A stretch of DNA of 64,000 nt, from positions 4,068,675 through 4,132,674 of the forward strand of contig NZ_OZ255835.1 of the NCBI RefSeq assembly GCF_965277665.1, read 5' to 3'. The stretch is from Lichenicoccus sp965277665. Its GTDB lineage: Bacteria > Pseudomonadota > Alphaproteobacteria > Acetobacterales > Acetobacteraceae. The first letter of the stretch is position 1; each line of letters starts with the position of its first letter. Below are positions 18,935-27,498 of the stretch, piece by piece. Position numbers and translations under genes: made by a program. The notes under the pieces were generated by a model that was not told where the DNA came from, made no database searches, and worked only from the letters and a program-made list of their open reading frames with translations.

Positions 18935-19836
18935 CAGCGCCGCTCCCGCCGCAGCATGGCGATCAGGAAGAAGCCGATATACACGTCCATGATCGCGAAC
19001 AGCACCACCGCGATCGCGGCGCCGTAGCCGTAGCGGAACGACAGGAAGGTCTGCTCGTACATGTAGTAGGCGAGCACCGCCGAGCTGTCGTACGGGCCGC
19101 CCCTGGTCATGATCGAGACCAGGTCGAACGAGCGCAGCGCGCCCACCACCGATACCACCACGGCGATGAAGGTGGCCGGGCGCAGCTGCGGGATGATGAT
19201 GTTCCACAGCATCGCCCAGCCGCGCGCGCCGTCCATCCGGGCGGCTTCCACGACCTCGCCGTTCACGGCGGTGAGCCCGGTCAGATACAGGATCATGCAA
19301 TAGGCGGTCTGCGGCCAGAGCCCGGCCACGATCGTCGCCGGCGTCGACCAGTTCGCGTCCCCCAGCAGCGAGACGCCGTGCAGCCCCACTGCGCGCAGGC
19401 CGAGATTGAGCAGGCCGAAATCGCCGTTGAAGAACCAGGAGAACACCAGTCCGACCACCACCTGGGACAGCACGAACGGGAAGAAGAACAGCGACTTGTA
19501 GAGCCGCATGCCGAGCACGTTCTGGTTCAGGAACAGCGCGATCGCGAGGCCGCCGACGGGGGCCAGCATGTAGGCCAGCAGCCACCAGATGTTGTTGACC
19601 AGGGCGGTCCAGAACACGTCGTCACCGAACAGCTCGACATAGTTGCCAATGCCGATCCAGCGCATCGGATGCACGCCGTCCCAGTCATGCAGCGAGACCC
19701 AGATGCTGTCGGCGATCGGCCAGAGCACGAAGACCGCAAAGAACAAGGCGGCCGGGGCGATGAACGGCAGCGGCGCCAGGCTGCCGGCGCGCCGGGTCCG
19801 CGTGCGCGGCAACGCGACCGTTGCCATACGCGACAT
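18934..19836 (-). CDS. Carbohydrate ABC transporter permease, MalF type
   Basis: A 300-residue permease with six likely transmembrane segments. The EAA motif is EAARMDGARGWAMLWNIIIP. It begins MSRMATVALPRTRTRRAG, a positively charged cytoplasmic N-terminus. It lies between the binding protein (6 nt gap) and the MalG-type permease (1 nt overlap). The two permeases would form the channel for an alpha- or beta-galactoside, given the two galactosidases downstream. Confidence 0.93.
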   Translation of the reverse strand: MSRMATVALPRTRTRRAGSLAPLPFIAPAALFFAVFVLWPIADSIWVSLHDWDGVHPMRWIGIGNYVELFGDDVFWTALVNNIWWLLAYMLAPVGGLAIALFLNQNVLGMRLYKSLFFFPFVLSQVVVGLVFSWFFNGDFGLLNLGLRAVGLHGVSLLGDANWSTPATIVAGLWPQTAYCMILYLTGLTAVNGEVVEAARMDGARGWAMLWNIIIPQLRPATFIAVVVSVVGALRSFDLVSIMTRGGPYDSSAVLAYYMYEQTFLSFRYGYGAAIAVVLFAIMDVYIGFFLIAMLRRERR

Positions 19837-19842
19837 CGTCGT

Positions 19843-21102
19843 TCAGTTCGTCGTCGCGTAGATGCGCAGCCGGGCGCGGTCGATACCGGCCAGGATACGA
19901 TCGAGCCGCGCCGGGCGCACCATGAACTCCTGGAAGCCCTTCATCGCCAGCGTCGCCAGCGCCTCGTTGGTGTCGCGATCGAAGAACTGCGCGTGATCCG
20001 GCGTCGCGGCGAGCAGGGCGCGGCCTTCGACCAGATAGGGGTCGTCGATCAGCTTGGCCTGGCCGTTGGCCGGGATCTGCTTTTCGTGGGCGTTGATCAT
20101 CGCCTGGATATCCGGCTGCATCATGAAGGCGAGGAACTTCATCGCACCCGCCTTGTTCCTGGCACCCTGCGGGATCGAGACGCTGTCCATCGGTGCGTCC
20201 TCGGCGCGTGCGACGGAGGTGGTGATCGACGGGAACGGCTCGAACTTCATCACCTTCTGCATGTCGGGCGAGAAGTTCTCGGTGATGAAGTTGCCGATCA
20301 GCATCATGCCGGCGCGGCCCTGGTACAGCAGTGGCTGGCTCTCCTGCATGCTGAGCTCGGTATGGTTGGCGTTGAAGCATTTATGGTCGAGCAGCTGCTT
20401 CCAGTGCGCGAAGACGTTGCGCACCTTGGGGTCGGTGTAGGACATCTTGCCCGACATCAGCTGCATGTGCGCGGCGTAGCCGTTGATGCGCAGGTCGAGA
20501 TAGTCGAACCAGGCCGCGGTCGGCCACAGATCCTTCGAGCCGAGGGCGATGGGTGCCACGCCGGCGGCGTTGAGCTTGTCGCAGGCGCCGAGCAGGGCGT
20601 CCCAGGTCGTGATCGGCCCGACCCCGGCCTTCTGCAGGATGTCGCTGCGATAATAGAGCCCGTACTGGTATTGCGTGTACGGCACGGCGTATTGGCGGCC
20701 GTCGTCGGTGACGAGTGCCACGGCGGTGGTGCCGAAGGCCTGCTTCATCGGCGCCGTCCACACCGCGCTCACGTCCGCGAGCAGGCCGGGCCGCACGAAT
20801 TGGCGCATGCGGGTGCCGGTGTACCAGAGCACCACGTCCGGAGGGGCCGAGGTCAGCCAGTTGCGGATCGACTGCTTGTAGCTCTCATGGTCATAGACGT
20901 TGAGCGTCACCTGGGTGCCGGGATTGGCCGCCTGGAACCGGTGGACCACCTCCTGGAAGGCGGCCTTGGGCTGGGCGTCCGAGGTGTCGGCATTGACCGT
21001 CAGGCTGTCGGCTCGTGCCGGCGCGGAGGCGGCGAGGCCGACCCCGAATGCGGCGGCCGCGACGGCTCGCCACAGGCTGACTGGCCTGGATAGGCTGGGC
21101 AT
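19843..21102 (-). CDS. ABC transporter sugar-binding protein
   Basis: A 419-residue extracytoplasmic solute-binding protein of family 1. From the ATG at 21102 there is a typical signal peptide (about 35 residues, ending near ASAPARA-DSL). Family features include VVHRFQAANPGTQV near the mature N-terminus and NGQAKLIDDPYLVEGRA toward the C-terminus. The 56 codons upstream of this ATG in the same frame are basic and lack protein character. It is the first gene of the galactoside operon. No LacI- or AraC-type regulator is adjacent. Confidence 0.9.
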   Translation of the reverse strand: MPSLSRPVSLWRAVAAAAFGVGLAASAPARADSLTVNADTSDAQPKAAFQEVVHRFQAANPGTQVTLNVYDHESYKQSIRNWLTSAPPDVVLWYTGTRMRQFVRPGLLADVSAVWTAPMKQAFGTTAVALVTDDGRQYAVPYTQYQYGLYYRSDILQKAGVGPITTWDALLGACDKLNAAGVAPIALGSKDLWPTAAWFDYLDLRINGYAAHMQLMSGKMSYTDPKVRNVFAHWKQLLDHKCFNANHTELSMQESQPLLYQGRAGMMLIGNFITENFSPDMQKVMKFEPFPSITTSVARAEDAPMDSVSIPQGARNKAGAMKFLAFMMQPDIQAMINAHEKQIPANGQAKLIDDPYLVEGRALLAATPDHAQFFDRDTNEALATLAMKGFQEFMVRPARLDRILAGIDRARLRIYATTN

Positions 21103-21337
21103 GCTTACTCTCTCCCGGACGTTCCCTGGGCCTTCATCGAGTCGAGGCCGTTGCCGACGACTATGGCCATACGAGGCGAAGCTGTCATCCGGTTTGGCGC
21201 GGCGTCGGATCGCCCGAGCCGCACGATATAAAGACGTGAACCCCTTGGGCCGCGCGGAGTTGATCGGCAAACAGCTTGCGTCGCCGCGCGCGCGGGAATG
21301 CTATTGAGGCCGTGCTCTTGCATGGTGTGGTGTGACC

Positions 21338-22246
21338 ATGTCGTATGCTGACCTGCTCGATCATCTTCATGAGGACGTTGCCGCGCCGCATCATCTTCGC
21401 GACGATCACGGCTCAGAGTTCCGCCGTTGCTTCAACCAGCGCAGCTTCCTGTTCGAGCACGATCTCGACCGCGAGCCCTTGCTGTCCCTGCCAAGCCTTG
21501 CGGCGCTCGCCGCCCGCCTGGAGCCCCAGGGCAGCTACTACTGGTCTAAGGACGCCGCCGCCATCGGCGACGGGTGGGACGCCGGCCGCGCCGCGCGTTG
21601 CGGGCTTGCCGAAGCGGTCGCCACGATCGAGCGGCAGAACTCGCTCATCATGCTGAAGAATGCGATCGACGATCCGCTGTTCGGTCCGCTGTTCCATGGC
21701 ATCGTCGAGCAGATCCATGCGTTGTGCGGGATCGCCATGCGCGACGACGTTGTCGTGGCGCGCGCGACCATCCTGATCGCATCGCCGGGGCGATGGACCC
21801 CGTACCACGCCGATGCCGACAGCAACTTCCTGATGCAGATCGCCGGCGACAAGACGTTCGGCGTGTTCAGCCACACCGACCGCACGCTCGTGACCCACGG
21901 CGAGATCGAGCGACTGCTGTGCGGGGACCTCAACGGCGTCTGCTACAAGCCGGACCGTCGGCACGACGCGGCCGTGCATGACCTGCGTCCGGGCCATGGC
22001 ATCCACGTCCCGACATTCGCGCCGCACTGGGCCAGGAACGGGAGCGACGTCTCCATTGCATTGAGCCTGAATTTCGACCTGAAATCCATCGGCCGCCTTG
22101 CATCCGTCTGCAGGGTCAACCGGCACATGCGCCGGCTCGGGCTGCGTCCGGCAGCCCCTGGGCTGCATCCCTGGCGCGACGAGGCCAAGGCCCTGGCCGC
22201 GAGCATGCGGCCCGGAAGGTTGCTGCGACAGCCGCGAGGACGCTAG
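21338..22246 (+). CDS. JmjC / cupin-like Fe(II)-2OG oxygenase-type protein
   Basis: A 302-residue protein resembling bacterial JmjC-like (cupin 8) proteins. The putative iron site is the HxD of TPYHADADSNFLMQ, paired with a distal histidine in HVPTFAPHWARNG. AGDKTFGVF between them is typical of the double-stranded beta-helix. The product may be a protein or small-molecule hydroxylase; the substrate is unknown. ATG 21338 was chosen over the GTG two codons upstream. The gene faces away from the galactoside operon and lies just upstream of poxB, with a short repeat element between them. Confidence 0.7.
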   Translation: MSYADLLDHLHEDVAAPHHLRDDHGSEFRRCFNQRSFLFEHDLDREPLLSLPSLAALAARLEPQGSYYWSKDAAAIGDGWDAGRAARCGLAEAVATIERQNSLIMLKNAIDDPLFGPLFHGIVEQIHALCGIAMRDDVVVARATILIASPGRWTPYHADADSNFLMQIAGDKTFGVFSHTDRTLVTHGEIERLLCGDLNGVCYKPDRRHDAAVHDLRPGHGIHVPTFAPHWARNGSDVSIALSLNFDLKSIGRLASVCRVNRHMRRLGLRPAAPGLHPWRDEAKALAASMRPGRLLRQPRGR

Positions 22247-22255
22247 GCTTACAAA

Positions 22256-22361
22256 CTAGAGCATGAAGACGATGGTTGGGATCGCTCTGCGATGCCAACT
22301 AACTCATAAAGCTGCTCTATTTCACTCTCAAGCGGAGCATGATGCACGCATCATGCTCTAG
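22256..22361 (+). repeat. 106-bp palindromic element with 11-bp inverted ends
   Basis: The interval begins CTAGAGCATGA and ends with its exact reverse complement. It is more AT-rich than its surroundings. Inside the right end, a perfect inverted repeat with 11-bp arms (GAGCATGATGC, 22335-22345; partner 22348-22358) surrounds a 2-nt centre. GAGCATGATxC ends of this kind are common in intergenic palindromic repeats of alphaproteobacteria. It fills almost the whole gap between the JmjC-like gene and poxB. Confidence 0.8.
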
Positions 22362-22377
22362 CCGCAGGAGCCGATGC

Positions 22378-24105
22378 ATGGCCAGGACCGTTGCCGACCA
22401 GATGGTCGAGACCTTCGTCGCGGCCGGGGTCGAGCGTATCTACGGCCTGGTCGGGGACAGCCTGAACGGCTTCACCGATGCCCTGCGGCGCCAGGCCGGG
22501 ATCCAGTGGCTGCATGTCCGCCACGAGGAGGTGGCGGCGTTCGCCGCCGGTGCCGACGCTCACGTCAGCGGCGGCCTTGCGGTCTGTGCCGGAAGCTGCG
22601 GGCCCGGCAACCTGCACCTGATCAATGGCCTGTTCGACTGCCACCGCTCGCGGGTGCCGGTGGTGGCCATCGCGGCGCATATCCCGTCGCCCGAGATCGG
22701 TTCGGGCTATTTCCAGGAGACCCATCCGGAGCTCCTGTTCCGCGAATGCAGCCTCTATTGCGAGCTGGTCAGCAGCGCCGAGCAGCTGCCGCGCGTGCTG
22801 GAGATCGCCATCCGCCGCGCCACCGCCGAGCGTGGCGTCGCCGTGGTGGTGATCCCGGGCGACGTCACGCTGCGCCCCGCCGCCGAGGCGCCGGCGCCGC
22901 AGCCGGCCGGTCTGCTGCCCGCGCGTCCGACCGTCATCCCGCCGGACGCGGCACTCGATGCGCTGGCGGCGCTGCTCAATACCAGCCGCCGCGTCACCCT
23001 GCTGTGCGGCGGCGGCTGCGAGGGGGCGCACGCCGAACTGCTGCAACTCGCCGAAATCCTGCAGGCGCCGATCGTGCACGCGCTGCGCGGCAAGGAGCAT
23101 GTCGAGTGGGAGAACCCGTTCGATGTCGGCATGACCGGGCTGATCGGCTTCTCGTCGGGCTACCACGCGATGGAGGCCTGCGATGCCTTGCTGATGCTGG
23201 GCACCGACTTTCCGTATCGCCAGTTCTACCCGAAGGCCGCCCGGATCGCGCAGATCGACCTGCGACCGGAGGCGATCGGCCGTCGCGCGCCGGTCGAGAT
23301 CGGCCTGGTCGGTGGGGTGATCCCGACACTGGCCCGGCTGCTGCCGCGGCTCGAGGTGAAGTCCGGCCGCGCGCATCTCGATGCGGCGCTCAGGCACTAC
23401 AAGGAGGCCCGCCATGGCCTCGACGAACTGGCGAGCGGGCGTCCCGGCGGCCGGCTGCATCCGCAGCAGGTGACGGCAGCGGTCAGCCGGATCGCCGGCG
23501 ACGATGCGATCTTCACCTGCGATGTCGGGCTGCCCACGGTCTGGGCGGCGCGCTACCTCGCCATGAACGGGCGGCGCCGGCTACTTGGGTCATTCTGGCA
23601 CGGCTCTATGGCGAACGCGATGGCGCAGGCGATCGGCGCGCAGGCGGCCTCGCCCGGCCTTGAGGTGGTGTCGCTGTCCGGCGATGGCGGCTTCACCATG
23701 CTGATGGGCGACCTGCTGAGCCTGGTCCAGCTCAAGCTGCCGGTGCGCGTCGTGGTGTTCAACAACGGCTCGCTCGGCTTCATCGAGCTCGAGCAGAAAT
23801 CGTCCGGCTTTCTCGATACCGGGACCGAGCTGGTCAATCCGGATTTTGCCGCGATGGCCGAGGCGGTCGGCATCAAGGGCGTGCGCATCACCGATCCTGC
23901 CGATGTCGACAGCAAGCTTGCGGAGGCGTTCGCGCATCCGGGACCCGTGCTGGTGGACGCCGTCGTCAACCGCATGGAGCTTGCGATGCCGCCGGTCATC
24001 ACCGCCGAGATGGCGAAGGGGTTCAGCCTCTACATGCTCAAGGCGGTGCTGAACGGCCGCGTCGACGAGGTGGTCGAGCTGGCCCGCGGCAACCTGCGCC
24101 GGTAG
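22378..24105 (+). CDS. poxB: Pyruvate:quinone oxidoreductase (pyruvate dehydrogenase, PoxB type)
   Basis: A 575-residue ThDP- and FAD-dependent enzyme that oxidatively decarboxylates pyruvate to acetate and passes electrons to the quinone pool. The N-terminus has YGLVGDSLNGFTDAL and the catalytic glutamate in WLHVRHEEVAAFAAG. The ThDP-binding motif is GDGGFTMLMGDLLSLVQLKL followed by VVFNNGSLG. The C-terminal tail (MAKGFSLYMLKAVLNGR) fits the amphipathic lipid-binding segment of PoxB. ATG 22378 follows a GCAGGAG site by 7 nt. An in-frame upstream ATG falls inside the palindromic element and is not credible. Acetate-forming pyruvate oxidation fits Acetobacteraceae physiology. Confidence 0.93.
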   Translation: MARTVADQMVETFVAAGVERIYGLVGDSLNGFTDALRRQAGIQWLHVRHEEVAAFAAGADAHVSGGLAVCAGSCGPGNLHLINGLFDCHRSRVPVVAIAAHIPSPEIGSGYFQETHPELLFRECSLYCELVSSAEQLPRVLEIAIRRATAERGVAVVVIPGDVTLRPAAEAPAPQPAGLLPARPTVIPPDAALDALAALLNTSRRVTLLCGGGCEGAHAELLQLAEILQAPIVHALRGKEHVEWENPFDVGMTGLIGFSSGYHAMEACDALLMLGTDFPYRQFYPKAARIAQIDLRPEAIGRRAPVEIGLVGGVIPTLARLLPRLEVKSGRAHLDAALRHYKEARHGLDELASGRPGGRLHPQQVTAAVSRIAGDDAIFTCDVGLPTVWAARYLAMNGRRRLLGSFWHGSMANAMAQAIGAQAASPGLEVVSLSGDGGFTMLMGDLLSLVQLKLPVRVVVFNNGSLGFIELEQKSSGFLDTGTELVNPDFAAMAEAVGIKGVRITDPADVDSKLAEAFAHPGPVLVDAVVNRMELAMPPVITAEMAKGFSLYMLKAVLNGRVDEVVELARGNLRR

Positions 24106-24116
24106 AAGGCAAGGCC

Positions 24117-24155
24117 AGGGCGCTGCCCTGGACCCGCTGGGGCCGGAGGCCCCAG
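24117..24155 (+). repeat. GC-rich palindromic dispersed repeat, copy 1
   Basis: This copy lies 12 nt after the poxB stop. It contains two adjacent hairpins: AGGGCGCTGCCCT, and CTGGGGCC followed by GGCCCCAG. A closely related copy in the opposite orientation is at 43416-43455. The shared core is GACCCGCTGGGGCC. It may also act as a terminator for poxB. Confidence 0.85.
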
Positions 24156-24224
24156 GCCCCAATTCCTGGCAACGGCACGCGGGCCTGACCGACCCGCGTG
24201 CCTTTTGCCGGCCCGGTCGCGTGA

Positions 24225-25820
24225 TCAGGGCGAGAGCGGAGCCTTGACGGTCCAGGAGCTGTCGTTCGGGAAGCCGATCGTGGTGTCCCAGGCGTTGGTG
24301 CCGCCGTCTCCGGCGACGTAGACGTTGTAGTTGTAGTCCCGGATGAACTTGGTCGGGTAATTGAACGACTGGAACGACTTGCCGCTGCCATCGTTGCCTT
24401 TGACCGGGCAGAACGTGCCATCCTCCTCGAACTGCGACGTCCCGTCATAGGACTCGCGCATCAGCTGGAAGTTGTAGTGGCGGAGATAATCGCCCGGACG
24501 ATTGCGCGCCTCGAAGGAGAGGCAGGTCGCATTGGCAAGGCCCGGACGAACGATCCAGGTTGCGTCGGCCGCCTCGGTGGCGTTGCCCGTCGCGACCGGC
24601 GCGATCACCGCCGCGGTCGAGGCACTCCCCTGGTGGCTCAGATAGTAGTCCTGGCAACAGGGCGACTGGGTCAGCAACGAGATCTCCGCATTCGACTTCA
24701 GGTTGCCAACGATGCCGGTCGCGCCGCCATAGCCGACGCTCACAATATTGGCCTGGACCTCGTTGTCGGTCGCGTCGGTCGGGAAGCCGGCGGTCATGAC
24801 GCCTTCGAAGAACGAACCGATCGAGCCGTTGCTGTTGTCGCCACCCGTGCCGAGCACGATTGCGCCTTCCTGATGCATCGGTGAATAGCCGCCGCCGTTC
24901 ACCACGGGCTCGCCGCCGCTGAAGGTCGTGCTGAGCAAGCCCTGCGTCGCGTCGCCTGCCTTGATGGCCATGGCGTTCTGGCCGTTGTTCTTGATCAGGG
25001 CGGTGACGAACGGGCTGGTGTTGCCGGTGTTGGCGGTGTCTTCCGACACGCCCTCGTTGGATGCGAACAGGCCGTTCTCCATGTCGGCCTGAACCCACGG
25101 GCCGGTGCCGTAGCATTTCGCGAACCAGCACTCGGTGCCGAAATTGATCGCGTCCATATGGCCGTTGCCATTGTCGTCGTTGTTCACCTCGGCGTTGCCG
25201 TAGTCAAAGCAGCAGGCGCCGTTCACGTGCGTGCCCGAGGTGACCATGTACATGCCTTCGGGTTGGCCGTTGGTCGCGACACCGATGGTCTTGTCGTTGC
25301 GATAGCCGACTCCGGCGAACACCAGCAATCCATAGACGGCGTGGCCGTCCACCACGACCGGTAGCGCATCGGCCCGAGCGCCGACATCCGCGTGGCCATT
25401 GCCGCCGCTGCCCTCCACCGTCAGGTCGTTGTGCAATGGCGACTGATCATAGATGCGCGTGATCATGCACACCGTGTTCTTGCAGAACGCATCCTGTGCG
25501 GCCGCATTCGCATAGCCGCCGGTGGTCAACAGCCCGATCTTCTTCACCTTGCTGTCCGAGAACCGGGCGACATCGTAGAGCGGCCCGTCATAGCTGGCGT
25601 AGAGCGCGCGCGTCGTGCTGTGGGCCGCGACGCAAGGCGTGCCCGTATTCCCGTAGATGTCGCACGGGCCGAGTGCTGCCGCATGGGCACTGCCGCCGTG
25701 CGTGGTGATCAGCCATGCAGCCAGCATCGCGAAGGCCGCGGTCAGCAGCCTCCTCCGGCACCCGAGCAAGGGGGCAGGCGCACGTCCCCGCGTCGCGCGG
25801 AGCACCTTCAGCTTCCACAT
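24225..25820 (-). CDS. abfB: Secreted alpha-L-arabinofuranosidase, GH54 with CBM42-type domain
   Basis: A 531-residue exported enzyme that removes arabinofuranosyl side chains from arabinan or arabinoxylan. The N-terminus is a signal peptide ending near AHA-AALGPCDIYG. The catalytic domain matches fungal AbfB: GPCDIYGNTGTPCVAAHSTT, the likely nucleophile glutamate in ADMENGLF, and the aspartate of GGDNSNGSIGSFFEG. The C-terminal region (from about residue 370) has the arabinose-binding beta-trefoil pattern (CLSFEARNRPGDYLRHYNF). The ATG at 25820 has an AAGGAGAGG site; the longer in-frame start lacks one. GH54 is mainly fungal, so horizontal origin is possible. Confidence 0.93.
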   Translation of the reverse strand: MWKLKVLRATRGRAPAPLLGCRRRLLTAAFAMLAAWLITTHGGSAHAAALGPCDIYGNTGTPCVAAHSTTRALYASYDGPLYDVARFSDSKVKKIGLLTTGGYANAAAQDAFCKNTVCMITRIYDQSPLHNDLTVEGSGGNGHADVGARADALPVVVDGHAVYGLLVFAGVGYRNDKTIGVATNGQPEGMYMVTSGTHVNGACCFDYGNAEVNNDDNGNGHMDAINFGTECWFAKCYGTGPWVQADMENGLFASNEGVSEDTANTGNTSPFVTALIKNNGQNAMAIKAGDATQGLLSTTFSGGEPVVNGGGYSPMHQEGAIVLGTGGDNSNGSIGSFFEGVMTAGFPTDATDNEVQANIVSVGYGGATGIVGNLKSNAEISLLTQSPCCQDYYLSHQGSASTAAVIAPVATGNATEAADATWIVRPGLANATCLSFEARNRPGDYLRHYNFQLMRESYDGTSQFEEDGTFCPVKGNDGSGKSFQSFNYPTKFIRDYNYNVYVAGDGGTNAWDTTIGFPNDSSWTVKAPLSP

Positions 25821-26047
25821 AGTCCCTCTCCTTGTCGTTTCCTCGATGGCCGGCTTGGCGCCGATCTCATCCGCCCCCGACACCGCGCTGTCGCGACCGT
25901 GGCCGGAGGCGATGATATGTATGAGTAATGGACCATGATCCGGAAGCGTCCACGACCTGCCGCCGCATCATAAAATCGTGAACAAAGGAGGTCTGGACGT
26001 CGGACCGTCTGACCCATTTCGTGGGCGACGGGGCTCAGCGCGCGGGC

Positions 26048-26743
26048 TCAGATCGTAACGTGGCCGCGCAATGTCGCCTCGTCGAGCGTGTCGGACGCGC
26101 CCGCCATCACCACCTGGCCGCGGTCGAGCACGGTGATCTGCTGCGCCAGCGAGCGGGCGAAGTCGTAGTACTGCTCGACCAGCAATATCGCCATCTCTCC
26201 GCGACTGCGCAGCAAGGCGATGACGCGGCCGATATCCTTGATGATGCTGGGCTGGATGCCTTCGGTCGGCTCGTCCAGCACCAGCAGCCTGGGGCGTATC
26301 ACCAGGGCGCGGCCGATGGCGAGCTGCTGCTGCTGGCCGCCGGACAGGTCGCCGCCGCGGCGCTTGAGCATGCTGCCCAGGATCGGGAACAGATCGAAGA
26401 TCTCGTCGGGAATGCGGCGCTGCCGGCGCGGCAGCAGGCCGAAGCCGGTCTCGAGATTGTCCTTCACCGTGAGTAGCGGAAACACGTCGCGGCCCTGCGG
26501 CACCGACGCGATCCCCCGCCGCGCGCGCTCGTAGGCCGGCAGCCTGGTGATGTCGTCGCCGTTCCAGCGTATCGTGCCCCTGGTCACCGGATGCACGCCG
26601 GTCACCGCGCGCAGCAGGCTGGTCTTGCCGACGCCGTTGCGTCCGAGCAGGCAGGTGACGTCGCCGGCGCGCGCGTTGATCGAGACGCCGCGCAGCGCGA
26701 TCGCGGCACCGTAATGCAGGTCTATGGTCTCGACATCGAGCAT
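26048..26743 (-). CDS. urtE: Urea ABC transporter ATP-binding protein UrtE
   Basis: A 231-residue ATPase of the branched-chain amino acid/urea class. It has Walker A GRNGVGKTS, signature LSGGQQQQLAIGRAL, Walker B LLVLDEPTEG and the urea-specific follow-on IQPSII. It is the last gene of the urt operon, 11 nt after urtD. The start at 26743 is set by homology (MLDVETIDLHYG). The longer ORF in this frame overlaps urtD and is a shadow. Confidence 0.94.
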   Translation of the reverse strand: MLDVETIDLHYGAAIALRGVSINARAGDVTCLLGRNGVGKTSLLRAVTGVHPVTRGTIRWNGDDITRLPAYERARRGIASVPQGRDVFPLLTVKDNLETGFGLLPRRQRRIPDEIFDLFPILGSMLKRRGGDLSGGQQQQLAIGRALVIRPRLLVLDEPTEGIQPSIIKDIGRVIALLRSRGEMAILLVEQYYDFARSLAQQITVLDRGQVVMAGASDTLDEATLRGHVTI

Positions 26744-26754
26744 GGGTCCAATCC

Positions 26755-27498
26755 TTACCGGCCGAGATAGACCTCGATCACGCGGGGCTCGTTGCTGACC
26801 TCGTCCAGGCTGCCCTCGGCCAGCACGCTGCCCTCGTGCAGCACGGTGACGCCGACGCCCAGCGCCCGGACGAAATCCATGTCGTGCTCCACCACCACCA
26901 CGCTGCGGGTACGGTTGATGTCGCGCAACAGGTCGGCGGTCTGGGCGGTCTCGGCGTCGGTCATGCCGGCGACCGGTTCGTCCACCAGCAGCAGCTCCGG
27001 CTCCTGCCCGAGCAGCATGCCGATCTCCAGCCACTGCTTCTGGCCGTGGCTAAGCGCGCCGGCCAGGCGATCCACATGCTGGCCGAGACGGGTGGTCTGC
27101 AGGATGCCGGAGATGCGGTCGCGTTCCTCGGCGGTCTCGCGCGCGAACAGCACGTTGAACGGGCGGCGATGGCCGGCGAGCGACAGCAGCAGGTTGTCGC
27201 GTACGCTGAGACGCTCGAACACGGTCGGTTTCTGGAACTTGCGGCCGATGCCCAGCCGCGCGATCGACGGCTCGTCGAGCCTGGTGAGATCGATCTTGTT
27301 GTGGAACAGCACGTCGCCCTTGTCCGGCCGGGTCTTGCCGGTGATGACGTCCATCATCGTGGTCTTGCCGGCGCCGTTCGGGCCGATGATGGCGCGCATC
27401 TCTCCCGGTGCGAGCAGCAGCGACAGCGCATTCAGGGCGCGGAACCCGTCGAAGCTGACTGAGACATTGTCGAGATAGAGCAGGCTCGGGACACTCAT
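26755..27498 (-). CDS. urtD: Urea ABC transporter ATP-binding protein UrtD
   Basis: A 247-residue ATPase with Walker A GPNGAGKTT, the degenerate signature LSHGQKQWLEIGM characteristic of UrtD, and Walker B LLLVDEPVAGM. It forms the heterodimeric motor with UrtE. Its start overlaps the urtC stop by 4 nt, so translation is coupled. Confidence 0.95.
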   Translation of the reverse strand: MSVPSLLYLDNVSVSFDGFRALNALSLLLAPGEMRAIIGPNGAGKTTMMDVITGKTRPDKGDVLFHNKIDLTRLDEPSIARLGIGRKFQKPTVFERLSVRDNLLLSLAGHRRPFNVLFARETAEERDRISGILQTTRLGQHVDRLAGALSHGQKQWLEIGMLLGQEPELLLVDEPVAGMTDAETAQTADLLRDINRTRSVVVVEHDMDFVRALGVGVTVLHEGSVLAEGSLDEVSNEPRVIEVYLGR

